Positions 29,615 through 38,124 of a DNA stretch of 64,000 bases are shown piece by piece (within the stretch, counting starts at the first letter, position 1; each line of letters opens with the position of its first letter). Position numbers and translations under genes: made by a program. The notes beneath the pieces were generated by a model. That model saw only the letters and a list, made by a program, of their open reading frames with translations. It was not told the DNA's origin and did no database searches. Source of the DNA: Gp6-AA40 sp963741135 (GTDB lineage: Bacteria > Acidobacteriota > Vicinamibacteria > Vicinamibacterales > UBA2999); assembly GCA_963741135.1 (NCBI GenBank), contig CAVUHC010000006.1, positions 496,001 to 560,000 on the forward strand, read 5' to 3'.

Positions 29615-29638
29615 CCACGGAGTCACGGAGCCACGGAG
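29615..29638. repeat. Three tandem CACGGAG units
   Basis: CCACGGAG TCACGGAG CCACGGAG lies in the gap between the divergent-side start of the receptor and the end of the PrpD gene. It is a half-version of the dispersed repeat at 8374-8443. Confidence 0.65.
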
Positions 29639-29674
29639 CAAAGACATGAAATCTGCGAGGAGGCAAAAACAGCG

Positions 29675-31138
29675 TCAGGCACGTCGTTGCAGCAAGGACC
29701 TGAAGGGTCGAAGATTTCGGGCCGCGTCCAGCGACAGCACGCCATCAATCAAACGCTGCGTCTGCGCTCGGCCGAGGACCGGCGCCATCAGATCGCGCGC
29801 CTTATCCGCGATCTCATCCCTTGTCATCGGATTGCGGACGGTCCCACGGACTGCCTCGACGCGGTCGCTGAGCCGCGAGCCGTCCTTCAGCGTGATCTCA
29901 ACGACTGCCACACGCACCGGCAGGAGGCGCGCGAGCTCCGCGTCGGGCACGTACTCGACCTTGGCCCGATGGCTCCGCACCGTCTGGTCATCCATTCGCG
30001 GCTTGTCGTGCGCAGCGGCAAATGACGCGGTCTTGTCAATGAGCATCACGGCGATCATGTGCTGCAGACAGATGTCCGGGATGTCGCGGTTGTCGACCAC
30101 TGCGCCGACAGTCGGTGCCAGCCGCACGATGACCCGCTGCACGTCGTCCGCTTCGAATGCCCGCTGGCGGCGCAGGTTCGCGATTGCGTCGAGCGGCGCC
30201 TGGATCGGCGTGCCGACGGTCCACTTCTTGATATCGGTGCGCGTGACCTCGTAGCGCTCCCCGAGCCCATCGACCAGCATCGCCGTCGTCCCCTTCGGCG
30301 CATTCACCTGGAAGTAGTTGTCCGCCCCGGAGAACACATCGTCCACGCCGTTGAAGCCCGAGCGCACGAGCAGGGCGGCGGTGACACCATTACGAGCGGG
30401 CATGCCCGCGAAGACGAACCCCTTCTCGATGTGATCGGTGTCCCGCTCCCAGACCGCGAATCCCGATGACTCCTGCGACGCGTAGTCAAGCAGCCATCGC
30501 ATCTGCGTCGCGTCGAGCGACGCCGCAGAGCCGGCCGCTGCCGCGGCGCCGAACGTTCCTGCAATGCTGTGCGTGCTGCGGCGGGTGTCGTTCCGGAACG
30601 TCACCCCACCAAGAGCCATCGTGACGCGAGGGCCGATGTCGTAGCCGAGCGCCACGGCGCGAAGGAACTGCGAGCCCGTGATCTGGAATGCCTCCCCTGC
30701 GGCCAGAGCGGCCGGAACGGTCGACGATCCGGGATGCGACTGCGACTCGCCGTGCGAATCATCTGTCTCGTCTGAATGGGCGAGGACGCCATTGATCAGA
30801 GCGGCATCCATGGGAGACGTGACGATGGTCGAACCGACGACGGTCGCCACCGGGCGACCAGCTTGCGTGGCAGCAAAAGACAGCGCGGCCTTGCCGGGCG
30901 GCAGCTCGGAGCCGGAGACCATTGCGGCGAACGTGTCGAGCACATGATGCTTGACCGCGTCGAGAACTTCGGCGGGAAGCGGATGGTCCTTGGCCGCCGC
31001 CATGTAGCGGCTCAGCGCCTCCATGACTGGGCTCACCTCTGCGCGCAGTCGAGCGGCGGGAAGTACGGCGGCCACCAGCGCCAGCGCGCCTCGGCTGATG
31101 AGCGTCCGTCGAGTCATGTTGCTGGTTGGTCCAGGCAT
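29675..31138 (-). CDS. MmgE/PrpD family protein with Tat signal
   Basis: 487 residues. The N-terminus MTRRTLISRGALALVAAVLP is a twin-arginine signal. The PrpD body follows: VLDAVKHHVLDTFAAMVSGS, NGVLAHSDETDDSHGESQSHPGS (cf. the family HSLDFDD..), ALAAGEAFQITGSQFLRAVALGYD, SIAGTFGAAAAAG, DYASQESSGFAVWERDTDHIEKGF and a C-terminal domain. Known members dehydrate 2-methylcitrate or decarboxylate cis-aconitate in the cytoplasm; export is unusual. GGAGACGCG precedes the ATG. A second, also Tat-type, paralogue is at 48394-49847. Confidence 0.86.
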   Translation of the reverse strand: MPGPTSNMTRRTLISRGALALVAAVLPAARLRAEVSPVMEALSRYMAAAKDHPLPAEVLDAVKHHVLDTFAAMVSGSELPPGKAALSFAATQAGRPVATVVGSTIVTSPMDAALINGVLAHSDETDDSHGESQSHPGSSTVPAALAAGEAFQITGSQFLRAVALGYDIGPRVTMALGGVTFRNDTRRSTHSIAGTFGAAAAAGSAASLDATQMRWLLDYASQESSGFAVWERDTDHIEKGFVFAGMPARNGVTAALLVRSGFNGVDDVFSGADNYFQVNAPKGTTAMLVDGLGERYEVTRTDIKKWTVGTPIQAPLDAIANLRRQRAFEADDVQRVIVRLAPTVGAVVDNRDIPDICLQHMIAVMLIDKTASFAAAHDKPRMDDQTVRSHRAKVEYVPDAELARLLPVRVAVVEITLKDGSRLSDRVEAVRGTVRNPMTRDEIADKARDLMAPVLGRAQTQRLIDGVLSLDAARNLRPFRSLLQRRA

Positions 31139-31277
31139 CGCGTCTCCTTTGCGCGCCCCGGGGCGGAGCTTGTCGGGGGGTCAAAGGTACCACTTTGCAT
31201 TACTATCTCCACGACCTCGCAAGCTCTCTGCGGCGGAACGGCCTCGACCTGCGGGTTCCATTCAGGAGGTAACGTCG

Positions 31278-31706
31278 ATGAGAACGCCTCTCTTCATTCC
31301 GGCTGCAGGGCTCGTTGTGCTGACAGCCGGCGCGCCGCTCGCGGCGCATCATTCCTTCGCAGCGGAGTTCGACGGCTCGAAGCCGGTGACGCTCAAGGGA
31401 ACCGTCACGAAGATGGAATGGACCAATCCCCACGCGTGGCTTCACATTGATGTCAGGGGCCCCAAAGGCGAAGTCGTCAGCTGGATGGTTGAGGGCGGCG
31501 CACCGAATGCGCTGCTCCGACGCGGGTGGAATAGAGATTCAGTTGCCCCGGGGACCGCGGTCATTGTCCAGGGCTTTCGGGCGAGGGACGGTTCGAACAG
31601 GGCAAGCGGCGGCGATCTGACGCTACCCGACGGGAAGAAGTTATTCATCGGGTCGACTGGCACGGGCGCGCCCGGCGACGGGCGAGATGCAGCGGGGAAG
31701 AAGTGA
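31278..31706 (+). CDS. DUF6152 family secreted protein (cassette 3)
   Basis: 142 residues. Signal peptide ending APLAA, then HHSFAAEFDGSKPVTLKG (His 24-25) and EWTNPH (His 52). AGGAGG precedes the ATG at 31278. The stop overlaps the GTG start of partner C (GTGA), so the pair is coupled. It is the first gene of a plus-strand run that continues through partner C, partner D, the PQQ dehydrogenase and perhaps partner E. Confidence 0.88.
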   Translation: MRTPLFIPAAGLVVLTAGAPLAAHHSFAAEFDGSKPVTLKGTVTKMEWTNPHAWLHIDVRGPKGEVVSWMVEGGAPNALLRRGWNRDSVAPGTAVIVQGFRARDGSNRASGGDLTLPDGKKLFIGSTGTGAPGDGRDAAGKK

Positions 31707-32679
31707 GGACGCGCAATCGAGGTCTCATGTCGCTCGCGATCGCGGCGACCGTCGCGGTGGCGGCGCTTGTCGCGGCCGCCGGCCAGGAGCAGGCCGCTCC
31801 CGCGAAGACGGCGGAGGTCGCGAAGAACTGGACGCCACCACGAACTCCCGATGGCGCGCCGGACCTGCAGGGCATCTGGACGAACTACACCGGCACGCCG
31901 TTCGAAGTCCCCGACAAAAGCGACAGGCCTGAGTTCTATGCCGGAGATCTGGATGGCACGGGCCGGGGCACCGGTCCTGGTGCCTTCCTGACCGACACCA
32001 CCGATCGTCAACTGACGAAAGCCACTTCGCTCGTCGTGGATCCGCCCAGCGGGCGCGTGCCGATCATGCCCTGGGCCGAGGAGAGACGAAACTACAAGCT
32101 GGCACACATCCAGGACGACTGGGTGAATTTCACACGCGTGGGAGCGGTGTATCACCCGTGGCGTGCCGGGAGGGATCTTCCCGGCCGGCTACGGCTCGGG
32201 GTATCAGATTCTGCAGAGTCCCGGCTACGTCGCGATCGTCTACGAGATGATCCACGAAGCGCGCATCATTCCGCTCGACGGGCGTCCGCATCTCGGGTGG
32301 GAGTTTCCGCTTGTGGAACGGCGATTCGAGGGGCCACTGGGAAGGCAACACGCTTGTCGTGGACATCACCGGCTACAACGACAAAGGCACCGTCGCGACC
32401 AATGTCGCCACGCAGCGTGTTCGGGCGATTCCGCAGAGCGAGGAACTGCACGTCGTCGAGCGCTTTACGCGCGTCGACGAGAACACGATCAACTACGACG
32501 TCGTCGTCGAGGATCCCAAGGTCTTCACCTCTCCGTGGAAAGTGGCGATGCCCTTACACAGAGAGCCGGACTACCAGATGTTCGAGTACGCGTGTCACGA
32601 GGGCAACCGCGCCGTTCCGAATACCCTCAGCGGCGGGCGCGCGCGAGACAAGGGCGCACCGGCCGCCAAGACGCAGTAA
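31703..32679 (+). CDS. Secreted GRWEGDTLVVDT-family protein C (two frameshifts)
   Basis: A roughly 325-residue partner protein starting at GTG 31703. Three frames join in order: RTPDGAPDLQGIW ... VPIMPWAEERRNY; then, after a one-base gain near 32137, RCITRGVPGGIFPAGYGSGYQILQSPG and RIIPLDGRPHLG; then, after another near 32297, WNGDSRGHWEGNTLVVDITG, LHVVERFTRV, VVEDPKVFTSPW and FEYACHEGN. Both conserved Cys are present. Length is 3n+2, as two insertions predict. It belongs to the longer subgroup with E and G (GDSRGHWEGNTLVV). Function unknown. Confidence 0.78.
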
Positions 32680-32697
32680 TCCTCGCGAGGAGGCTCA

Positions 32698-33564
32698 ATG
32701 CAGAACTGGGTGAAAGGCGCGGTCATCGCACTCGTGTCTGTCGCCGGGACCCTCGCGATCTCGCCGATGATACGAGGGCCGGTCGAGGGCCGAACTCCGG
32801 ACACCAAGGTGTTGCGGACCGCGGACGGGAAACCGAACCTGAACGGCATCTGGCAGGCCGTCGGTTCGGCAAACTGGAATCTTCAGGATCATCAGGCCCG
32901 AACGGGTCCGGTGCTCGAGCTCGGCGCCATCCTGGCGGTTCCGGCGGGTCTGAGCGTGGTCGAGGGGAACGAGATTCCGTATCAGCCGTGGGCGGCCGCC
33001 AGGCAGAAGGAGAACTACGAGAACTGGCTGAGCAGAGATCCGGAGGTCAAGTGCTACCTCCCGGGTCTGCCACGCGCGACGTACATGCCGTATCCGTTTC
33101 AGATCCTGCAGACCGGCAACAACGACATCCTCATGGCGTACGAGTACGCCAGCGCCAGTCGTGTCATCAAGATGGGGAAGGTGGAGCCGCCACCCGTGGA
33201 CACCTGGATGGGGCAATCAGCCGGTCGCTGGGAGGGTGACACGCTCGTCGTCGACGTCACGGGCCTCAACGACCAGACGTGGTTCGACCGCGCCGGCAAT
33301 TTCCACAGCGAGGCGCTCCACGTCGTCGAGCGATTCACGCCCGTGAGTCCTGACCTGCTCGACTACCAGGTCACGATCGAGGATCCCAAGGTGTTTACGC
33401 GCCCATGGAAAATTCAGATGCCGCTCTATCGGAGGCAGGACAAGGGCGCTCAGCTCCTGGAATTCAAGTGCGTCGAGTTCGTCGAAGAGATGATGTATGG
33501 CCACCTGCGCAAGAAGACAGGTGACGAGAAGCCGTTCAGCGCTGCGCGCCTGAGGTGGCCTTAG
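32698..33564 (+). CDS. Secreted GRWEGDTLVVDT-family protein D
   Basis: 288 residues, intact, 18 bases after C. It has an N-terminal signal or anchor (MQNWVKGAVIALVSVAGTLA), then KPNLNGIW, IPYQPWAAARQ, KCYLPGLPRATYMPYPFQILQT (Cys 119), GRWEGDTLVVDVTGLND (166-182), LHVVERF, TIEDPKVFTRPW and LEFKCVEF (Cys 258). GAGGAGG precedes the ATG. It lies between partner C and the PQQ dehydrogenase. No enzymatic motif is recognised. Confidence 0.82.
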   Translation: MQNWVKGAVIALVSVAGTLAISPMIRGPVEGRTPDTKVLRTADGKPNLNGIWQAVGSANWNLQDHQARTGPVLELGAILAVPAGLSVVEGNEIPYQPWAAARQKENYENWLSRDPEVKCYLPGLPRATYMPYPFQILQTGNNDILMAYEYASASRVIKMGKVEPPPVDTWMGQSAGRWEGDTLVVDVTGLNDQTWFDRAGNFHSEALHVVERFTPVSPDLLDYQVTIEDPKVFTRPWKIQMPLYRRQDKGAQLLEFKCVEFVEEMMYGHLRKKTGDEKPFSAARLRWP

Positions 33565-33586
33565 TCAGCATCGAAGGGGAATGACG

Positions 33587-35350
33587 ATGACCAGATCCTG
33601 TTTCATTGCGGCATCCTTCGGGGCCGTCACATTGGCCGTTCTGGGCATTCCGGCGGCGGTCGCGCAGACCGGCGCGTTCATCCCGGTCACTCAGGCGATT
33701 CAGGCCAATCCCGATCCCGCCGACTGGATCCACATCAGTCGAACGTACAACCAATATCGTTTCAGTCCACTCACGCAGATCAACAAGGGCAACGTCGCTC
33801 AACTGCGCATGGCATGGTCGCGCGGCCTGCCGGCGGGTACCCAGGAATCGACGCCGATCGTCTATCGCGGCGTGATGTACGTGATGGCTCCGGGCGCCAG
33901 TATCCAGGCCCTCGACGCGACTAACGGTGATCTGATTTGGCGTTATGAGCGCGACTATCCGCGCGGCGTCCTTGCCACGGCAGCGCGCAGCAAGAGCCTC
34001 GGTATCTACGAAGACATGATCTATTTCGGCGCGCCGGACGGATTTCTGGTGGCCCTCGATGCCCGGAACGGCAAGCTGCGGTGGGAAACGAAGGTTGACG
34101 ATGGCCAGATTACCGCCGGCGGATTGCTGGTTGCCGATGGCAAGGTGATTTCGAACCGCACCTGTCTGCAAGGGAAGCGCGAGTTCTGCTTCATCGCCGC
34201 GCATGACGCCAGGACGGGCAAAGAGCTCTGGAAGTTCTATGTCACGGCCGCACCTGGCGAGCCCGGGGGCGACACCTGGGGCGACCTGCCGGTTGACCAG
34301 CGGGCCGCCGGCCCGTGGGGCCTGCCTGGCTCGTACGATCCGGTCCGGAAAATCGTGTATTGGGGTGTGGCCAATCCCAATCCGTACACACGGTTCAAAC
34401 GTCACGGTCGTTACGACGCCACCTCTCTGACCTCGCCGTCGGAGCTCTATAGCAACTCGACGCTGGCACTCAGCGTCGAGACCGGCAAGTTGGTGTGGTA
34501 CTTCCAGGAACTGCCCGGCGACGATTGGGACGCCGATCACAACCAGGAACGGATTCTGGTCCGCACACGCGTAAGCCCGGACGCGCGATTCGTCAAATGG
34601 ATCAACCCGGGGCTAAGGGCCGGGACCGAGCAGGACGTGGTGATCACCGTCGCCGAAGGCGGTGGCATCTTCGCGGTCGCGCAGGAGACCGGTCAATTCC
34701 TATGGGCGCGGCCATTCCCCTTCGATGATCCGAACGTCAACATGAGCGTCGTCGACGTGAAGACCGGTCGGACGAGCGTCAATCCCGACAAGCTTTTCAA
34801 GAAAGACGGCGACACGATTCTCGGCTGCTACCACAACACCCGCGGCCTGTGGCAAATCGCCTATCATCCCGGCAAGAACTCGCTCTACGTTCCGTTCCAC
34901 GACCAGTGCTTGACGATGCAAGCGGCCAATTCCAGCGCGACCGGCTATGGGCGGCGCACCGGCGTGCTGCGTCCGGGTTCCGACCCGAAGGCATATATGG
35001 GCATGGCCAAGATCGACGTCGCAACGGGTGAGATGCGAGTGATTTACTCGCAGGCTCAGCCGACCAACGGATCGGCGCTGACGACAGCGGCCGACCTGGT
35101 GTTCTTCGGCGATCTCAACCGGCGTTTGCGTGCCCTCGACGCCGACAGCGGCAAGGTTCTGTGGGAGGCCGTGGTCGGCGGCATGATCGTCAACAGCACG
35201 ATTTCCTATGCGGTGAACGGCAAGCAATACGTAATGGTGTACACGGGTGCGGAGCAGTCGGCGACGACGGGGCCGCTCGGGCTGACCGAAAAGGCCATGC
35301 CGCCAGCCGTGTTCGGACACAATGCGATCTACGTTTTTGCGCTGCCCTAG
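33587..35350 (+). CDS. PQQ-dependent (quinoprotein) dehydrogenase
   Basis: About 587 residues with a signal peptide ending AAVAQ and an eight-bladed propeller with tryptophan-docking repeats: WSRGLPAGTQESTPIVYRG, LDATNGDLIWRYE, LDARNGKLRWET, HDARTGKELWKFY, LDADSGKVLWEA. The region LPGDDWDADHNQE holds the Asp pair near the active site of alcohol dehydrogenases. No haem c domain and no vicinal Cys pair are visible. The family oxidises alcohols or sugars in the periplasm using PQQ and passes electrons to a separate cytochrome. A second in-frame ATG at 33581 lies too close to AAGGGG. It is embedded in the cassette 3 cluster. Confidence 0.87.
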   Translation: MTRSCFIAASFGAVTLAVLGIPAAVAQTGAFIPVTQAIQANPDPADWIHISRTYNQYRFSPLTQINKGNVAQLRMAWSRGLPAGTQESTPIVYRGVMYVMAPGASIQALDATNGDLIWRYERDYPRGVLATAARSKSLGIYEDMIYFGAPDGFLVALDARNGKLRWETKVDDGQITAGGLLVADGKVISNRTCLQGKREFCFIAAHDARTGKELWKFYVTAAPGEPGGDTWGDLPVDQRAAGPWGLPGSYDPVRKIVYWGVANPNPYTRFKRHGRYDATSLTSPSELYSNSTLALSVETGKLVWYFQELPGDDWDADHNQERILVRTRVSPDARFVKWINPGLRAGTEQDVVITVAEGGGIFAVAQETGQFLWARPFPFDDPNVNMSVVDVKTGRTSVNPDKLFKKDGDTILGCYHNTRGLWQIAYHPGKNSLYVPFHDQCLTMQAANSSATGYGRRTGVLRPGSDPKAYMGMAKIDVATGEMRVIYSQAQPTNGSALTTAADLVFFGDLNRRLRALDADSGKVLWEAVVGGMIVNSTISYAVNGKQYVMVYTGAEQSATTGPLGLTEKAMPPAVFGHNAIYVFALP

Positions 35351-35499
35351 GTAATTCCTAATGTTCTCGCCACTCCGGCGCACGTGGCAGAGCCAAGCGC
35401 GGCAGGGCGGGACCGTGCAATGAAGTACTACCATTTGATCTGTTTCTGCGGCAAAATGACCCCCTTACTCCTGGTGCTCGTTTTTTCGGGAGGTTTGTG

Positions 35500-36696
35500 A
35501 TGCGTACTCGAGTGCCTGTCGCATTCGTCGCCGTAGCTCTTGTCATGGTCGTCGGGTGGTGGAGGCCTGTGCTCCTTGCGCAAGGCGGCTCCGGCACGAA
35601 GGCGTTCGACACGACCGTGGTCGATCCCCAAGCGGCTATCAAGGCAGCGGCCGCGGCGTTCAAGCTGGGCCAGCCTGACCCGAACTTCACTCCAAAGAAG
35701 ACGCCGTGGGGCGATCCGGATGTCAGCGGCTATTACCTGGTGGCAACATACGCGCCGTTGCAGCGCCCCGAGCGGCTGAAGGACAAGGCGTTCTTCACCG
35801 AAGAGGAATCGATCGCCGAGCTCAAACGGGTGATCGAATCCGACTCCAAAGTCGATCCGAAAGACGTGCACTACGACTGGAAAGAGTACGGCATGGACGG
35901 GTGGCAGAGCCCGATCAGGCCAAGTAATCGCACGTCACTCATTGTCAAACCAGAGAACGGAAGGCTTCCTCCACTGACGCCCGAAGCACAGAAGCGACGA
36001 GAGGAACGCGCAGCCGCTTTACGTGTGAGGAGTCAGGAGGTCGGTGTAAGGACTGTTCAGAGCTTCTACACGCGGTGCATCATGGGCAATGCCGGCGGCG
36101 CGCCGCTCGTGCGCGGCGGGAACCCCGACCCGGTATCGACCGTCGGCAGCGAGGCCGGCGTGACGGCCGAGATTCAGATCGTGCAATCGCCCGGATACGC
36201 GGTGATTATCACGGAATCGAACTACGATGCCCGGATCATTCCGTTGAGTCAACGTCCACACCTGCCGCAGAACGTGCGCACCTGGCTGGGAGATTCGCGT
36301 GGCCATTGGGAGGGTAACACCCTCGTCGTCGAGACGACGAACTTCAACGACAAGAAGCCAGGCGCGAACTTTCAGGGATCCACCGAGAACATGAAGATGA
36401 CCGAGCGCTTTACGCTCATCAATCAGGCCACGATCAAGTACGAATACACGATCGAGGATCCGCGCACGTGGACGCAACCGTGGTCGGCTGAAGCGCTCAT
36501 CCCGCGCATCCCGCCGGGGCTCTATGAATTTGCGTGTCACGAACAGAACTACGGTCTGATGAACGTGGTCAAGGGCGCGCAAACTCGTGAGAAGGAATTG
36601 ATTGATAAGGGGCTGCCGATCGGACAGGCAAGCGGCGTCGGACAGGCAGGCCGCCCAGCCGGCGCCGGCGCTGCCGCCGGCGGCGGCGAGAGGTAA
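35500..36696 (+). CDS. Secreted GRWEGDTLVVDT-family protein E (long form)
   Basis: 398 residues, the longest intact member. A signal peptide (MRTRVPVAFVAVALVMVVG) is followed by an extra N-terminal region of about 100 residues (KTPWGDPDVSGYYLVATYAPL ... ELKRVIESDSKV) not seen in A or B. Then come the conserved parts: RCIMGNAGGAP (Cys 193), IQIVQSPGYAVII, ARIIPLSQRPHLP, GDSRGHWEGNTLVVETTNFND, MTERFTLI, TIEDPRTWTQPW and YEFACHEQNYG. The tail is Gly/Ala-rich. GGAGG is seven bases before ATG 35500. Function unknown. Confidence 0.8.
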   Translation: MRTRVPVAFVAVALVMVVGWWRPVLLAQGGSGTKAFDTTVVDPQAAIKAAAAAFKLGQPDPNFTPKKTPWGDPDVSGYYLVATYAPLQRPERLKDKAFFTEEESIAELKRVIESDSKVDPKDVHYDWKEYGMDGWQSPIRPSNRTSLIVKPENGRLPPLTPEAQKRREERAAALRVRSQEVGVRTVQSFYTRCIMGNAGGAPLVRGGNPDPVSTVGSEAGVTAEIQIVQSPGYAVIITESNYDARIIPLSQRPHLPQNVRTWLGDSRGHWEGNTLVVETTNFNDKKPGANFQGSTENMKMTERFTLINQATIKYEYTIEDPRTWTQPWSAEALIPRIPPGLYEFACHEQNYGLMNVVKGAQTREKELIDKGLPIGQASGVGQAGRPAGAGAAAGGGER

Positions 36697-36717
36697 ACGG
36701 CGCGCAGCCGTTCCGCA

Positions 36718-36750
36718 CCTGAAGGACGAACTCCAGGTCCGTCCTTCAGG
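36718..36750 (+). terminator. Terminator-like hairpin after partner E
   Basis: CCTGAAGGACG and CGTCCTTCAGG form a perfect 11-bp stem around an 11-base loop, about 20 bases after the stop. It probably ends the 31.3-36.7 kb transcription unit. There is only a weak T-rich stretch after it. Confidence 0.55.
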
Positions 36751-36897
36751 CGCGGTTACGTTTCACTCCTTCCATTTCTCGTTCTCGCCCTTTTTCCAGC
36801 GTGAGCCCACGCGGAATGTCACACGCGATGTCCCATGCGGCAGCTGTCCCGCGCGATCAGTTTCGGTCGTCGTGGCGGCGTAAGATCTTGAAGCCAC

Positions 36898-37533
36898 ATG
36901 CCACTTGACCGGACATATCGAGCGGGCGGATCGATCGAGGACTATTGCCGCGCGTGCAAGACCGACCGCACTCACACCGTGATCGTCGTGGACGCAGAAC
37001 ATCGTCCCGTGCGCGTGGCGTGCGACTTCTGCCGCAGCGCGCATAACTACCGCGGCGGGCCGAGAATGGCTGCGTTCGGCGCGCCGTTGACCGCCGCACC
37101 CGGCCCACGCGCGCGCCGCGCCGCGGCCGAGCCGTTTCCCATCGTGAGCGACCGAGAGAGGATTGCGCCAGCTATGACTGCTACGTCAGACGATCTCGAA
37201 CTGCTTCTGCGGCGCATCATCCGCGAGGAGGCCGGCATCACGCCGGCGGTGCCCGCCGAGAAATGGCGCGGGGGCACTCTTACCCTGCGTCCCGGCGCAG
37301 AAGGGCAGGCGAAGAGTTGGCCGATCGAAACCTTCTTCCACAAGATTGTGATGGTTCGGAATCGCCTGCGCACGCTCGAGCAGCAGGTGAACGCATCGGA
37401 CCTCGCCGACGATGTGAAGGTGAAGCTGCAGAGTTACGTGAGCGGCTGCTACGGGTCGCTGACCAGCTTCAACGTACTGTTTGCGGATGATGCAGATCAG
37501 TTCAAGGGGAGCGGCGGCGATCAGGACAAGTAG
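36898..37533 (+). CDS. Conserved hypothetical protein with N-terminal zinc-ribbon-like Cys pairs
   Basis: 211 residues. The N-terminal 60 residues have YCRACKTDRTHTVIVVDAEHRPVRVACDFCRSAH, with the CxxC...CxxC spacing of a zinc ribbon. A Pro/Ala/Arg-rich linker follows, then a C-terminal helical domain (LELLLRRIIREEAG, GAEGQAKSWPIETFFHKIVMVRN, LRTLEQQVNASDLADDVK). No signal peptide, so it should be cytoplasmic. I do not recognise a named family; a nucleic-acid- or metal-binding role is only suggested by the Cys pattern. Confidence 0.65.
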   Translation: MPLDRTYRAGGSIEDYCRACKTDRTHTVIVVDAEHRPVRVACDFCRSAHNYRGGPRMAAFGAPLTAAPGPRARRAAAEPFPIVSDRERIAPAMTATSDDLELLLRRIIREEAGITPAVPAEKWRGGTLTLRPGAEGQAKSWPIETFFHKIVMVRNRLRTLEQQVNASDLADDVKVKLQSYVSGCYGSLTSFNVLFADDADQFKGSGGDQDK

Positions 37534-37567
37534 GAACCGGCCGCTCATTGAACGAGCGCCTGCCGTG

Positions 37568-38104
37568 TTAACCAGCCCTCGTCCGGCGCCGTCGTCCGCG
37601 CCGCGGCGTTGCGGTGGCGCCCGCCGAGAGGATTGCGCGGATCCGTTCAGCGTGTGCGCGCTGCAGGGCCGCACCGTCGTTGAGGTAACGGAGCACCGCA
37701 GCCAATTCTTTCCCCGTGTATTTCTGAAGAAGTTGGCCACCCTCGCGCGCGAGTGGCCCGTAGAGCGAGCCGATCGTACGCCGAGCGGCTTCGGTCAGCG
37801 CGACGCGTACGCTGCGCCGATCGTCGCGATCCCACACCCGTGTGGCATACCCTGCTGCCTCCAAACGATCGAGCGCTGTCGTCATCGCCCCTCGGGTGAG
37901 ACCGGACGCCTCGGCCAATTCACCCGCGGTCGCGCCGTCAGGCTGGCGCGCGAGCACGCTCAGACAGCGGAGGTCGGTGCGGATCAGTCGGAGCACGCGC
38001 GCCACCGCCTCGTCGATCTCGTCGGTGGCGTCTTGGAATGCCTGAACCGCGTCGCCGACGGCCGAGATCAGCGCGGTTTTGCTATGGTTTGATTTTCGAA
38101 TCAT
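37568..38104 (-). CDS. MarR-family transcriptional regulator
   Basis: 178 residues with a winged helix-turn-helix: LRCLSVLARQPDGATAGELAEASGLTRGAMTTALDRLEAAGYATR, followed by the wing DRDDRRSVRVALTEAARR. The C-terminus is Arg-rich. MarR proteins repress divergent genes and are relieved by phenolic ligands. It is divergent from the flavin monooxygenase at 38125 with only 20 bases between start codons, so it most likely controls that gene. Confidence 0.88.
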   Translation of the reverse strand: MIRKSNHSKTALISAVGDAVQAFQDATDEIDEAVARVLRLIRTDLRCLSVLARQPDGATAGELAEASGLTRGAMTTALDRLEAAGYATRVWDRDDRRSVRVALTEAARRTIGSLYGPLAREGGQLLQKYTGKELAAVLRYLNDGAALQRAHAERIRAILSAGATATPRRGRRRRTRAG

Positions 38105-38117
38105 CCTATTGTCTAAT
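38089..38117 (+). promoter_or_regulatory. Candidate promoter giving a leaderless monooxygenase mRNA
   Basis: TTGATT (38089-38094), a 17-base spacer and TCTAAT (38112-38117) match the sigma70 pattern. Transcription would start about 7 bases later, at or next to ATG 38125, and no ribosome-binding site is present there. Confidence 0.5.
38090..38103. promoter_or_regulatory. Candidate MarR operator
   Basis: TGATT TTCG AATCA is a perfect inverted repeat over the -35 element and the start codon of the marR-like gene. A second AATCAT follows 16 bases after the first. Binding here would block both directions. Confidence 0.45.
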
Positions 38118-38124
38118 CATATGC

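Noticed and set aside
31703..32679. Programmed frameshifting in partner C
   Set aside because: No slippery heptamer or pseudoknot evident, and the same +1 changes appear in unrelated genes throughout the window.
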